Positions 43,402-52,870 of a DNA stretch of 55,418 bases are shown piece by piece. The DNA is from Lachnoclostridium sp. UBA7215 (GTDB lineage Bacteria; Bacillota; Clostridia; Lachnospirales; Lachnospiraceae): the NCBI GenBank assembly GCA_002490465.1, contig DKUB01000006.1, positions 1 to 55,418 on the forward strand. The letters run 5' to 3'. A model generated the notes under the pieces. The model saw nothing but the letters and a program-made list of their open reading frames with translations. It ran no database searches and was not told the origin of the DNA. Positions within the stretch are counted from its first letter, which is position 1. Every line of letters begins with the position of its first letter. The position numbers and the translations under genes are program-made.

Positions 43402-44305
43402 ATAAAACAGGTGTTTCACTAATACTGACTATGATGCTCCTTTTAGGATGTCAGAATACCGATAATGTATCGCAAAGGGATTTGGACAATCCGGTCAAAA
43501 CAAATACAGTAAGTGAAAAAAGTATATAACGCTTACCAATACACATGCCGCATGTCAAGGAGCTCTGGTTAATCAGGAAAAGTTTGTTATGGATGTTATA
43601 ACGTGTGATTTATCAGATGAATCAACAACCAAAGCAGCCTCTCTGCCTTATACTTCGCAGTACCCATTAAGCATGTACAGCGCTGAGAAAGAAAAAATAT
43701 ATTATACAGCAAATGCTGCTGATAGCAAAGGCGATGAATTATTTGTAATGGATTGCAACAATAAGGAAACGAAACAATTAACACAATATTTCTTTGCTAT
43801 CAATAATATATATCCCATAAAGAATGGTATTTTTATCGCAGGGGGTAGGATGACAGAAAAGCTTTCGAAGAACAGGGTGACAGCGGGGATTTATAGGGGA
43901 TTACACACACAATATATAAACTTGATGACGGTAAATTCAAGCAGATATACAGCAAAAAAACTGCTATATCAAAAGCATTGCTGCTTATGAGATAATTTTT
44001 TTATCAAATAAGGGGCAAGCTATTTTGATAAGCATATGAAACTGTCAACAGTTAATTCAAAAGAGAAAACAGGGAATCTTTCCAATTTCCCAAAAATGAA
44101 ATGGAAAAATCGGTTGACAATGCACTGGTGTATGTGAATGAAAATATGGTCTTCTATATAAGAAAGTTTGACAAGACAGGTAATGGTAACGATGTTGATC
44201 AATTATGTTGTCATAACAGGCGTGACAAAAACATTACGGTATTATATGATGCGCAAACGGAGTCAGCGATTAATAATGCACAGCTTCTTGTTAAAAATTT
44301 ATGAC
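43402..44305 (+). pseudogene. Decayed lipoprotein with beta-propeller-like repeats
   Basis: Successive frames read as one broken gene. First is a lipoprotein signal (ILTMMLLLGCQNTDN, near 43415-43465). After a stop near 43525 and a frame change come TAASLPYTSQYPLSMYSAEK and YYTANAADSKGDELFVMD (43589-43990), repeated strands like those in DUF5050-type propellers. After another shift comes a C-terminal piece (44101-44304, VYVNENMVFYIRKFDKTG, ITVLYDAQTESAINNA). At least three frame breaks are needed. It is not functional as written. Confidence 0.7.
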
Positions 44306-44360
44306 AAAATCAATTATCAGAAAAGAGAAAGGATAACGGTAAAATAGTGATGAAAAAACA

Positions 44361-45551
44361 GTGATTAAGACATTATCAATATTATTGGTAGGTTCAGTGC
44401 TTTTATGTCCAGTCAAGTCTAATGCGGAAGGGAAAACAATTGGAGCATATAAATGCACTACACACGAGGGAAAAGGCTCTGATGCAAAGACAATTTATAA
44501 TGGAGTAAAAGATAAAGGCTATAGCGGACAAAACTTAGATGCGTCTGCGAATAAAATTACTTCTACACATTTCTACGATACATCAAAGACGATTAAATAC
44601 TGGTCAAGTCATGGGCTTGCATCAGGTAATTTATTTGGAGACGCTAAATATGATGTAGATTTCAATATTAAAAAATCATTTTCATGGGCTAATGGTAAAC
44701 TTGAATTTGTATTTTTAGCAGCATGTAATCAGCTAAATAAGGATGGTGGGCCATTAAAGATCTATGCAAAAGCTATGCTTGGTGCGAAAGCCGTGCGCGT
44801 AATATGTGGATATCATTCTAAAGCACCGGCTGGCGGGGATAATATGGTAGCCAAGGAGTTTATGAAAATTGCCAAGTCGGGAGAATCAGTGAAATCATCG
44901 TGGATTAAAGCAAATGAATACGTTGCTGGACTCAAAGGGAAAGAAAAAGATCCATTAGCTGCAAATTATGCGGTATTAACACATTCTGGAAACGTGCAAT
45001 ATTCTAGATTTCCAGGATTTTCTGGTAATACATATAAGCGGCCGAATAGCAGTTCAAAAAAAATAATCCGTTTCCGTAAAAAAGTAGAAAATGAAGTAAT
45101 TTTAAAGGCAACAAAAAAGCTAAACACAAAAATGATGACAAATAAAAATTTTGAACAGGAACCAATAAAATTTGAGGTAAAACCTACATGTGAAGAAATG
45201 GCATTTAACGATGGAAATAAGTTAAGCCTAGATGGTGGAGAAGTCAAAACTCAAGAAGTTAGACTAAGTAAATCTGAATTATATAGGGAAGTTATTAAGT
45301 ACGTTGATAGAAATTTAGAAAATTCGGAAAAAGTTGACTTAATAAAACAAAAAATGATAGTTGAGCCAATTGTGATGGATGATGCTCTTTCTGAGAACCA
45401 AGAAGAAATAGTTGTGGCATATAGCGTAACTTTCCCACACATATATGATGAATATACTGTTGAAAATGATAAGTTAGTAGCTATTGTTGATGCAGAAGGC
45501 GTGAAATATACTGCAGTTAAATGGAGTGAAATTCAAACAGAAAAGAGGTAA
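44361..45551 (+). CDS. Secreted caspase-fold-like (clan CD type) protein
   Basis: This 396-residue protein has a signal peptide (KTLSILLVGSVLLCPVKSNA). A domain follows with TIKYWSSHGLASGN and FVFLAACNQLNKDGG, the His-Gly and Ala-Cys pair expected for a clan CD cysteine peptidase dyad (His about 83, Cys about 121 by rough count), as in DUF6345/C13/C25-like folds. Residues about 230-396 are a charged, helical extension. The only in-frame start is GTG 44361 without RBS; ATG 44350 followed by A6 is one base out of frame, and A7 would give MKKTVIKTLSILL. It precedes a lipoprotein gene by 4 bases. Confidence 0.7.
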   Translation: MIKTLSILLVGSVLLCPVKSNAEGKTIGAYKCTTHEGKGSDAKTIYNGVKDKGYSGQNLDASANKITSTHFYDTSKTIKYWSSHGLASGNLFGDAKYDVDFNIKKSFSWANGKLEFVFLAACNQLNKDGGPLKIYAKAMLGAKAVRVICGYHSKAPAGGDNMVAKEFMKIAKSGESVKSSWIKANEYVAGLKGKEKDPLAANYAVLTHSGNVQYSRFPGFSGNTYKRPNSSSKKIIRFRKKVENEVILKATKKLNTKMMTNKNFEQEPIKFEVKPTCEEMAFNDGNKLSLDGGEVKTQEVRLSKSELYREVIKYVDRNLENSEKVDLIKQKMIVEPIVMDDALSENQEEIVVAYSVTFPHIYDEYTVENDKLVAIVDAEGVKYTAVKWSEIQTEKR

Positions 45552-45555
45552 ATAA

Positions 45556-46590
45556 ATGAGAAAATTCAAAAAACAATTAATAACAGTTACACTGTCGAGT
45601 TTTATCATTTTACTCAGTTTGAATGCAGTTGGATGCGGTTCTAAAGGTGATTATAATGCCGAGAAAGAAAAAAGCCCTGAAACTCACTCCTCTTCCGCTG
45701 TAATAGAAAACAATTCATCTCCGGTTCCTAAAAGGAATACCGGAGATGAATCCTTGGATGTTGATACTGATGTAGATGTATCTATATCTTCTTTGTATTA
45801 TCTTTCTCTTGGAAATTTGCTTGAAAACGTTGTACGAAATGGGGCAAGTCGACATGAAGCCGAGGTCACCGTTGCAGATAAAAAAGTTGTTTTTCCGCAA
45901 GGTGAAATTAGAGGTATTGCTATAAAAAGCTGGTCACGGAAAGAGAAAGCATATAATCCGCCAAAATCTGAAATTATTCAATATGTGGATGTCTTGGAGA
46001 ATGCAAAAACAATAAATAAAATTCCGAACAATGTTTCCAAAAAAATGATAAAAATCGAAACACATATCCTATATTTGAATAGTCATGGCGAATTCCGGAC
46101 AATAGGCGTAACGGATTGGGGTAATGGATATCATGAAATTTCCGTTGAGAAGGATGATGCAAAAAATTTCGCAAAAGGAATTTCTATTAAGTCGGATACA
46201 GGGAAAAAATACAAACAGATTTTTTTGCGTTCAATGGAAGCTGAAAAAATTTTAAAAGAATGGATTCATTGGGAAAGCCAGGGAGAAAAAGAATTTAAAT
46301 CAATACAAAGTGTCAGTTTATCCGTTGACGGGAAAACGGATGAAATTAAGTTTACAGAAAACCAGTTAAAAATACTCAAAACGTATTTGAAATCGGATAG
46401 GAAATCCGCTGACGCCCCTTGTGGTTACGAAAATTATTTTGAATGTATACAGAGTGACGGAAGTCAATTTCACTTCTCAATCTCTGCAGATGGAGAGAGC
46501 ATTTCAACCGATAAGAGCGTATATGTAGTGGATTACCCTGACAATATGGAAATGGTTGACTTATTGAAAGAATTACACCCCTCTGCCTAA
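45556..46590 (+). CDS. Hypothetical lipoprotein
   Basis: This 344-residue protein has a signal peptide and lipobox-like LNAVGC (Cys27), then a Ser/Pro-rich linker (SPETHSSSAVIENNSSPVPK) and a soluble domain without recognised family. RBS AGAGG precedes the ATG. It is 4 bases downstream of the caspase-fold-like gene and ends in a terminator, so the two form one operon. A role as a surface partner, substrate or inhibitor of the putative peptidase is possible, but there is no direct evidence. Confidence 0.8.
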   Translation: MRKFKKQLITVTLSSFIILLSLNAVGCGSKGDYNAEKEKSPETHSSSAVIENNSSPVPKRNTGDESLDVDTDVDVSISSLYYLSLGNLLENVVRNGASRHEAEVTVADKKVVFPQGEIRGIAIKSWSRKEKAYNPPKSEIIQYVDVLENAKTINKIPNNVSKKMIKIETHILYLNSHGEFRTIGVTDWGNGYHEISVEKDDAKNFAKGISIKSDTGKKYKQIFLRSMEAEKILKEWIHWESQGEKEFKSIQSVSLSVDGKTDEIKFTENQLKILKTYLKSDRKSADAPCGYENYFECIQSDGSQFHFSISADGESISTDKSVYVVDYPDNMEMVDLLKELHPSA

Positions 46591-46616
46591 AAAGTCAACC
46601 TCCGGTTGATTTTTTT
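46591..46616 (+). terminator. Intrinsic terminator after the lipoprotein gene
   Basis: Stem TCAACC/GGTTGA (46595-46609, loop TCC) is followed by seven T (46610-46616), at once after the lipoprotein stop. Confidence 0.88.
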
Positions 46617-46640
46617 GTTCCGTCTTTAAAACGGTATGTA

Positions 46641-46669
46641 TTGTAAATCAGGTCCGGCTTACCTATAAT
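46641..46669 (+). promoter_or_regulatory. Promoter (TTGTAA-N17-TATAAT) of the XRE fusion gene
   Basis: TTGTAA (46641-46646) and a consensus TATAAT (46664-46669) are 17 bases apart, giving a short leader of about 35 bases that includes GGAGG before ATG 46710. Confidence 0.75.
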
Positions 46670-46709
46670 ATGATTACAGCGCTGAAAACAATCTGTTGGA
46701 GGTAACGAT

Positions 46710-48527
46710 ATGACTGATTTACAAAAAGTCGGAAAACGAATTGCGTCCCTGCGCAAAGAACAGGGATATACGGGAGAGAAACTGGCAGAACGGCTGGGGG
46801 TGAGCCCACAGGCCGTATCAAAATGGGAGAACGCCAAGTGCCTGCCGGAAACTTCTATCCTTCCCGAACTTGCCGGAGCACTCGGCTGCAGCATCGACAG
46901 CCTGCTGTATCCGAGAGAGCTTTTTATCCTTGAGGCAGTCTATACAGACGGACAGACACATATCCCTGTAACGCGCTTTGTAAACGACAGGGTAAATGAC
47001 AATACACTTGACATTTATGTTAATACACCGTACATTGGCGCTTCTATCGAAAGCGAGCGCCTGAAAATTTTAACGGTAAAATTCCAGACGCCAGAGGGCA
47101 TCTACTATTCTTTTGCACAGCAAAATGAAAATCTGATTTTAAATAAAAACAGTGCAGGCTTTCCTGATGACAAGGCGTTTCAGATTATTGACGCTTTTTA
47201 TGGAAATGAAAAAGAACATTTTTCTGCTTTGCAAAAGATGAAACATTACGAATATTTTAAATGGGATAAAATAGCGGTCAACCATGAATCCTTCCCCAGC
47301 AGTACAGCCAGTGATGATACCGAATATCTGACCGTCATTTATCAAAATGCTGACGGAATCCACGTCATCAGCTGTCCGGAAAATGACACCCTGTATTATG
47401 AAAAAAACCGTACACAGCTGATGCTTCGGGATCATTCAAAATGTATCCTGAAAAATATCAAAAGACTGTCCTGGGAGGAGGAATTCGTAGAATGTCCATG
47501 GGCCGGTTCCCTTTATGCCGCACTGAATTACATGGGCGAAGACTACACCTATTCGCAGATTATGGGGATGAGCGGCGCATGCTACCGGGTATGTTTTACG
47601 GATATCTGGGATTACAGCTGCACGGATGCCCTTGTGACCTTTGATTATGCCACACCATTGTTTGACGCCATCGGCTATTCCTTTCACATGGCAGAACGGT
47701 TGGAAAAACAGGATAGAAAGGCAGAACGTCAGGCAATTATGGAGGATATCCAAAACGGAAAACCGGTTCTTGCCATCAATCTGCGGGTTGCCCCGGAGTG
47801 GGGTGTTATCACCGGATACACGGATCATGGCAATCACTTTTTATGCCGTACCTATTTTGATAAAGAAATCTTTGATTCTCTGGAACGGGGAGAGGAACAA
47901 AATGCAGGAGACAGACAGATGGTTTTTGATGAAAATGAAGGATACCTCTCTAATGATTTCTGGCCTTTTTTAATCATGCACTTTGGCGAAAAAAAATCTG
48001 AAAATAAAATAGACAGGCCGTCACCGTCAGATATTCTGAAAAAATCCCTTACCATACTTGTTGACTCCTTCCATGCCAAGGAGTGCCGCGGTTATTATCA
48101 GGGAAAGGAAGCCTATGAGGCATGGATAAAGGGACTGGCAAAAGAAATGGATTTTCAGCTTGAGACAGACCGGGAAAATGTCCTGAGACGGCTTTGCGTA
48201 AACGACGCTATGCTGTGCAGTCTCATAGACGCGCGCCGTGCAGCGGCTTCCTATCTGCATGAGAATATTGCCCTGATGACGGGAAAGGAACGTGAGCATC
48301 TGGAAAGAATAGCGGAAAACTTTTTATCCGTTTCGGATTCTTTTTCTGCATTCCGTGCCAAATTACGCCGCTCATCTACATGCAAAATTTCTTACAATAT
48401 GATTCATGCTTTTGGGATATCTATGCCAAAACATCGCAGAGAACAAATAAAACTGCTTGAAAATGCACTTGTTCTTGAAGAGGAAAACTGCCGGCTTGCG
48501 GAATTAATTCTTTTAAAAAAATTGTAA
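46710..48527 (+). CDS. XRE-type regulator fused to a BtrH/C39-like domain
   Basis: This 605-residue protein has an N-terminal XRE helix-turn-helix (about 1-66; VGKRIASLRKEQGYTGEKLA, VSPQAVSKWENAKCLPE). A middle region follows, then a papain-like domain (about 260-400) with ECPWAGSLYAALNYMGEDYTY and MGMSGACYRVCF, like BtrH N-terminal domains or C39 relatives, with GVITGYTDHGNHFLCRTY as the His region. The C-terminal 180 residues are helical. BtrH-like enzymes transfer acyl groups; here a DNA-binding domain suggests a sensor-regulator. RBS GGAGG precedes the ATG. Confidence 0.8.
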   Translation: MTDLQKVGKRIASLRKEQGYTGEKLAERLGVSPQAVSKWENAKCLPETSILPELAGALGCSIDSLLYPRELFILEAVYTDGQTHIPVTRFVNDRVNDNTLDIYVNTPYIGASIESERLKILTVKFQTPEGIYYSFAQQNENLILNKNSAGFPDDKAFQIIDAFYGNEKEHFSALQKMKHYEYFKWDKIAVNHESFPSSTASDDTEYLTVIYQNADGIHVISCPENDTLYYEKNRTQLMLRDHSKCILKNIKRLSWEEEFVECPWAGSLYAALNYMGEDYTYSQIMGMSGACYRVCFTDIWDYSCTDALVTFDYATPLFDAIGYSFHMAERLEKQDRKAERQAIMEDIQNGKPVLAINLRVAPEWGVITGYTDHGNHFLCRTYFDKEIFDSLERGEEQNAGDRQMVFDENEGYLSNDFWPFLIMHFGEKKSENKIDRPSPSDILKKSLTILVDSFHAKECRGYYQGKEAYEAWIKGLAKEMDFQLETDRENVLRRLCVNDAMLCSLIDARRAAASYLHENIALMTGKEREHLERIAENFLSVSDSFSAFRAKLRRSSTCKISYNMIHAFGISMPKHRREQIKLLENALVLEEENCRLAELILLKKL

Positions 48528-48554
48528 TTATGAAGGAATGCTAAAAACAAAATA

Positions 48555-48583
48555 GAGACATTTTGGTAATTTTCTGATATAAT
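48555..48583 (+). promoter_or_regulatory. Promoter of the LytTR two-component operon
   Basis: TATAAT with an extended TG (TGATATAAT, 48575-48583) lies 17 bases after GAGACA (48555-48560). The leader contains an inverted repeat (CAGCGG/CCGCTG, 48586-48628) before the response-regulator RBS (TGGAGGAAC). Confidence 0.65.
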
Positions 48584-48666
48584 AACAGCGGACAACAGAT
48601 TATCGACATGATCAAGTAAAACCGCTGCCAATATAATAAAGCTTTCTGTGGAGGAACAAGCGAATT

Positions 48667-49401
48667 ATGAAAATCGTTGTATGTGATGACAATACAAAAG
48701 ACCTGGTGCAATTGGAAAACCTGTTGCTGAATTACGATAAAAATTATTTGGACAGTCGTTTTGAGATAGAGAAATATTCAGATGCTGCTCTCCTATCGAA
48801 GAAAATAAAAACAAATGATCTGGCAGATATATATATTCTTGATATTATTATGTCAAAAATATCAGGAATTGATTTGGGAGATGAGATCAGAAAACGTGAC
48901 ACCCGGCCAGCCATTATTTATGTCACAACCTCTGATGAATTTGCTTTAGATGCCTACGATATCCATGCTGTCCGGTATTTGCTGAAACCCTTAGATAAAG
49001 AAACTTTTTTTGAGGCACTGGATTACGCGCTGTCTAGCCAGGATGGTAAAAAAGGCGCACCATTTCTCATAAAAACGAAAAACGGGTTGATGTCCGTCCC
49101 ACACGAACAAATAGAATATATAGAAAATTCTTCCAGGAAACTGCAGGTCCACCTGACAAAAAATGAAGTTATCACAAGCATATTTATCAGAAAATCTTTT
49201 GAAGAGGAAATCAAGGACCTGGAAATGGACAGAAACTTTTTACATGTACATAAGTCATTTCTGATAAACATGAAACATGTAAAAAGAATAAACAGATATG
49301 AAATTACAATGGATAGCGGGGCCATAATCCCTGTGAGCAGAAAAAGTACGCTGGACGTCAAAAAAGAATATCTTGCTTTTGTATCTCAGCAATACAGATA
49401 G
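48667..49401 (+). CDS. LytTR-family response regulator
   Basis: This 244-residue regulator has a receiver domain (VVCDDNTKD, phosphoacceptor in YILDIIMSKISG, Lys in YLLKPLDKETF) and a C-terminal LytTR DNA-binding domain (about 138-240; IEYIENSSRKLQVHL, FLHVHKSFLINMKHVKRI). This AgrA/VirR-like class regulates peptide-responsive or envelope genes. It pairs with the GHKL kinase gene 9 bases downstream. No agrD-type peptide gene is seen nearby. Confidence 0.95.
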   Translation: MKIVVCDDNTKDLVQLENLLLNYDKNYLDSRFEIEKYSDAALLSKKIKTNDLADIYILDIIMSKISGIDLGDEIRKRDTRPAIIYVTTSDEFALDAYDIHAVRYLLKPLDKETFFEALDYALSSQDGKKGAPFLIKTKNGLMSVPHEQIEYIENSSRKLQVHLTKNEVITSIFIRKSFEEEIKDLEMDRNFLHVHKSFLINMKHVKRINRYEITMDSGAIIPVSRKSTLDVKKEYLAFVSQQYR

Positions 49402-49410
49402 GGGGGCGAC

Positions 49411-50700
49411 ATGGAATATTTTACAATTCTATGTTATGGGATAAGTCATATATTTCTAATGTTGTTTATTTATTTTTTTATTACCCATCGTTTTTCAAAA
49501 AAAATAACCATTCTGCTGTGTTGTTTATCTGCAGCTACCATCAGTCTGCTGGATGTTTGCAAGCTGGTTGTTTTTGGTGGCAATGCTATCGCTTATATTA
49601 TAATCACTGTTTTACAGATTTTTATCACACAGTTTACAGCACTTTTTATTTCTAAGAAAAGAAGTGTACGGGTATTATTTCTGGGGCTCAGTGCATCAAG
49701 CTACGTTATAGCGGGAAGTATTGTGACAATTGTCCTTCGTATCCTGACAGGAAACCCTTTGCTGGCATTGGCAGGGGGAGGCGCTGTACACCTGGCATTT
49801 CTTCTTGTCCTGCTTGTTAAGGTGCGGGATATAGGATTAAGATTTCAGGAAAAAGAATATATTAAAAACTGCTGGGGATTATGTCTGATTCCCATATTTT
49901 TTTACTGCAGTTTTTGTTTTCTGGCATTTTTCCCACATACCCTTTATGACAATCCTGATAATATTTTAGGCATCCTGTTTTTTATTGTTACAATGCTAAT
50001 TTCCTATGTCATTGCGCTCGGATACATGGAAAGCGAATTTAAAAATAATTCAATTTATTGGAAAAATATGCTTTTAGAATCTTATGTACAAGGTCTGGAA
50101 AACCAGCAGAACCTTGTGATTCAAGCAGAAAAAAACCTAAAAATCCTGCGCCATGATATGAGACATTATTGCCAGATAATGACTTCTCTAATGGAACAAA
50201 AAAAATATGATAAAGTGGAGGAGGTAATTGAACACATCCAGAATGTCGAACAGGAAAATGTCATCACAAAATACTGCAACAATTTAGTTGTCAACATCAT
50301 TTTGGTAAATATGATAAACAAGGCACAATCCTTTGGAATCAGAACCAACCTTGATATTTTAGTTCCGAGAAAAATACCCGTGAATGACTATGAATTTACT
50401 CTTGTGGTTGCCAATTTATTTGAAAATGCAATTGAGTGTGTGAAATCCTTTGATGAGGCCCGAAAAAATATAAAAGTGAAAGTACATTGCACCGAAGACT
50501 ATCTGTTGGTACACACGGAAAATGAATATCAGGAAGAAATTGAACTGGACTCTGTCACATGCCTACCGCAGAGCAGGAAAAAAGGAAACCACGGATTGGG
50601 AATGCAGAGCGCACTCTCCTTTACAGAACAAATAGGGGGAACTATCGGCTGTCAATTGGATGAGGGGACATTTCAAATCACAATCTATGCGAAATTTTAA
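49411..50700 (+). CDS. GHKL sensor histidine kinase (AgrC/VirS-like)
   Basis: This 429-residue kinase has six or seven membrane helices (residues 1-215), like peptide-sensing AgrC kinases. The phosphoacceptor region is KILRHDMRHYCQIMTSL and the GHKL ATPase has the N box NLFENAIECV and G box KGNHGLGMQSA. GGGGGG precedes the ATG. It completes a two-component pair with the LytTR regulator. The ligand is unknown. Confidence 0.93.
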   Translation: MEYFTILCYGISHIFLMLFIYFFITHRFSKKITILLCCLSAATISLLDVCKLVVFGGNAIAYIIITVLQIFITQFTALFISKKRSVRVLFLGLSASSYVIAGSIVTIVLRILTGNPLLALAGGGAVHLAFLLVLLVKVRDIGLRFQEKEYIKNCWGLCLIPIFFYCSFCFLAFFPHTLYDNPDNILGILFFIVTMLISYVIALGYMESEFKNNSIYWKNMLLESYVQGLENQQNLVIQAEKNLKILRHDMRHYCQIMTSLMEQKKYDKVEEVIEHIQNVEQENVITKYCNNLVVNIILVNMINKAQSFGIRTNLDILVPRKIPVNDYEFTLVVANLFENAIECVKSFDEARKNIKVKVHCTEDYLLVHTENEYQEEIELDSVTCLPQSRKKGNHGLGMQSALSFTEQIGGTIGCQLDEGTFQITIYAKF

Positions 50701-50791
50701 ATAAGTTATGCGAAAAAACGAAAAAAAAACAGCCGGATAAAAAGTTATAATTATAGTATAAAAGAAATACATAATGAAGGAGAAGTTTCCC

Positions 50792-52711
50792 ATGCAGAAG
50801 ACATTTACCAAATATATATTTCTTATTATAACAGGGGCAATTTTTTTAATAGTGCTCATAAATTTTTTCTTAACCCTTCGGACACTAAAGTCACAACAAT
50901 ATGATAGCTTTCAGACAAAAATAGGTCAGGTCATCCATACTCTGGAAAACAATCAGCAGGAATTATCTATTTTAAATAAAAATTTAGACGAGGATTATCT
51001 GACAAGAGCAAAAGCGGCCGCTTATGTACTTGACAGACAGAAAGAGGTCGGCTCAGATGAGAAAGAACTGCAATATTTAGCAAAGCTGCTGAACGTAGAT
51101 GAAGTGCACATCATTGATGATAACGGCATCATCATATCGTCCTCCGTCTCAAAATATGTGGGAATTGACATGGCTGACGATAAACAGACGAGACCGTTTC
51201 TGTCCATATTGGAGAGCAATGATAAAGATGCCTATTTCATTCAGGATGCACAGCCAAATGCTGCAGAGAAAAAAATCATGAAATACGTGGGTGTTGCCAG
51301 GAAAAAAAAGAAGGGAATCGTTCAGGTTGGTTTTGAGCCTGTCAGACAGCTGGAGGCGGAAGCCAAAAATACCTATGAATATATTTTTGCAAAGTTTCCT
51401 ACGGATACCGGGGAGGAACTGTTTGCCGTAGATATAAAATCCGGGAAAGTTATCGGAAATTCTAATGGCACAGACCTGGCATATACGGCAAGCCTTTATC
51501 CGCTGGAGACTCTCACAAATTGTACGGATGGGGCTTTTAAAAAGGACAGCAACAATAAGACAGTCTATCTTGTGAGCCGGGAATACAATGATGTGCTTAT
51601 ATGCGCCGCCATTCCCGGAGATGTTATATTACAGAAACTTGGCACAAATATATTCCATACATTGCTTTATCTTTTGATTATTGAGATTGCCGTTATCCTG
51701 CTTCTCAACTATCTTGTCCGACAGAAAGTAGTAAACGGAATCCATCATATACTTAACGATCTCTCAACTATTAGGGACGGAAATCTTGATACCACAGTGT
51801 CCGTAGGAGGAAACCGTGAATTTGAGCAGCTAAGCGAGGGAATTAATTCCATGGTAAAAAGCATTGTCAGCATATCTGACAGAATTTCTTCTATCATTGA
51901 AATAAGCGGCATTCCTCTAGCTGCTTTTGAGTATGAAAATGAAGTAGAGAATGTTTTTGTTACACGGGGACTGGGAGCCCTGCTTGCCATTCCGGCGGAT
52001 AAAGCAGAAAAACTTTACAAAAACTCCCAGCTATTCGACCAGTATATCCGAGGGATTACAGAACATCCTGTTGAGGGTGAGACAGACATTTTTCAGGTAA
52101 ATGAACAGAAATTTATCCGTATCCATATGTCAAAGTCACCCGACAGTTACCTCGGCGTTATAACAGATGTTACCGGGAGTGTCCTGGAGCGCAGGAAGCT
52201 TCAATATGAAAATACTCATGACCATCTTACCGGCCTTTATAAATTTTCCCATTTTAAAAAAATGGCCGCAGAAAAATTAAAAAACCTGCCTCATAAAAAA
52301 ATCTGCGCCATTGTGATGGTGGACCTGGATTATTTCAAATCAGTGAATGATACCTACGGACATGATAAAGGTGACATATATCTGAAAAAATTTGCCACTG
52401 TCCTACAGTCTATGCCAATAGAGCATTTCCTGACAGCACGGCGCTCGGGGGATGAATTCTGCATGATGATATTTGACTGTACTGAAAAAACAGAAATCAC
52501 TTCTTATCTGGATAATTTTTATAAGACACTTGGGAAACATCCTGTGAAGCTGTCTGAAACAGAATCGAGAGTAATCAGCGTCTCCTGTGGTTTTGCATGG
52601 ACAAATAACACAAAAACTAATGTTTCGGAACTTCTTCATCATGCAGATGAAGCTTTATACGAAATGAAGAGGGATACGAAGGGGAGTTATGCCGAATATA
52701 AGCCAGAATAA
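50792..52711 (+). CDS. Membrane-bound diguanylate cyclase (dCache-HAMP-GGDEF)
   Basis: This 639-residue protein has an N-terminal helix (YIFLIITGAIFLIVLI), an extracellular Cache-type domain (about 30-270), a second helix (LLIIEIAVILLLNYL), a HAMP-like segment, and a C-terminal GGDEF domain (about 480-639) with MVDLDYFKSVNDTYGHDKGD and the active-site variant RRSGDEF, usually active. No RxxD inhibitory site precedes it. It should make cyclic di-GMP in response to an outside ligand. ATG 50792 is chosen, nine bases after AAGGAG, rather than 50774. Confidence 0.92.
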   Translation: MQKTFTKYIFLIITGAIFLIVLINFFLTLRTLKSQQYDSFQTKIGQVIHTLENNQQELSILNKNLDEDYLTRAKAAAYVLDRQKEVGSDEKELQYLAKLLNVDEVHIIDDNGIIISSSVSKYVGIDMADDKQTRPFLSILESNDKDAYFIQDAQPNAAEKKIMKYVGVARKKKKGIVQVGFEPVRQLEAEAKNTYEYIFAKFPTDTGEELFAVDIKSGKVIGNSNGTDLAYTASLYPLETLTNCTDGAFKKDSNNKTVYLVSREYNDVLICAAIPGDVILQKLGTNIFHTLLYLLIIEIAVILLLNYLVRQKVVNGIHHILNDLSTIRDGNLDTTVSVGGNREFEQLSEGINSMVKSIVSISDRISSIIEISGIPLAAFEYENEVENVFVTRGLGALLAIPADKAEKLYKNSQLFDQYIRGITEHPVEGETDIFQVNEQKFIRIHMSKSPDSYLGVITDVTGSVLERRKLQYENTHDHLTGLYKFSHFKKMAAEKLKNLPHKKICAIVMVDLDYFKSVNDTYGHDKGDIYLKKFATVLQSMPIEHFLTARRSGDEFCMMIFDCTEKTEITSYLDNFYKTLGKHPVKLSETESRVISVSCGFAWTNNTKTNVSELLHHADEALYEMKRDTKGSYAEYKPE

Positions 52712-52744
52712 AATTATGCCCATGAATACATTCAAAAAAATTCC

Positions 52745-52773
52745 TTGACATATAAATGGAATTGTGATAGGTT
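52745..52773 (+). promoter_or_regulatory. Promoter of the GNAT attenuator leader
   Basis: A consensus TTGACA (52745-52750) is followed after 17 bases by TAGGTT (52768-52773) with an upstream TG (TGATAGGTT). The -10 is weak, but the position, 22 bases before a well-formed leader peptide, supports it. Confidence 0.6.
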
Positions 52774-52794
52774 ATTAAAAAAGTTTAGGAGAAC

Positions 52795-52857
52795 ATGAAA
52801 ATGCAGAACTTACATTTTACAATGAACTATATGTACATGTATTACAGACGTACTTAG
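52795..52857 (+). CDS. Leader peptide of the GNAT attenuator
   Basis: This 20-codon ORF encodes MKMQNLHFTMNYMYMYYRRT. AGGAG lies just before the first ATG (and nine bases before the second, at codon 3). It is unusually rich in Met and Tyr and ends in Arg-Arg-Thr, the kind of short peptide on which ribosomes stall in drug-inducible genes. Its codons 5-7 hold AACTTACA (52807-52814), which can pair with TGTAAGTT (52931-52938) further down the leader. Confidence 0.6.
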   Translation: MKMQNLHFTMNYMYMYYRRT

Positions 52858-52870
52858 AAGTAATTGTGTT

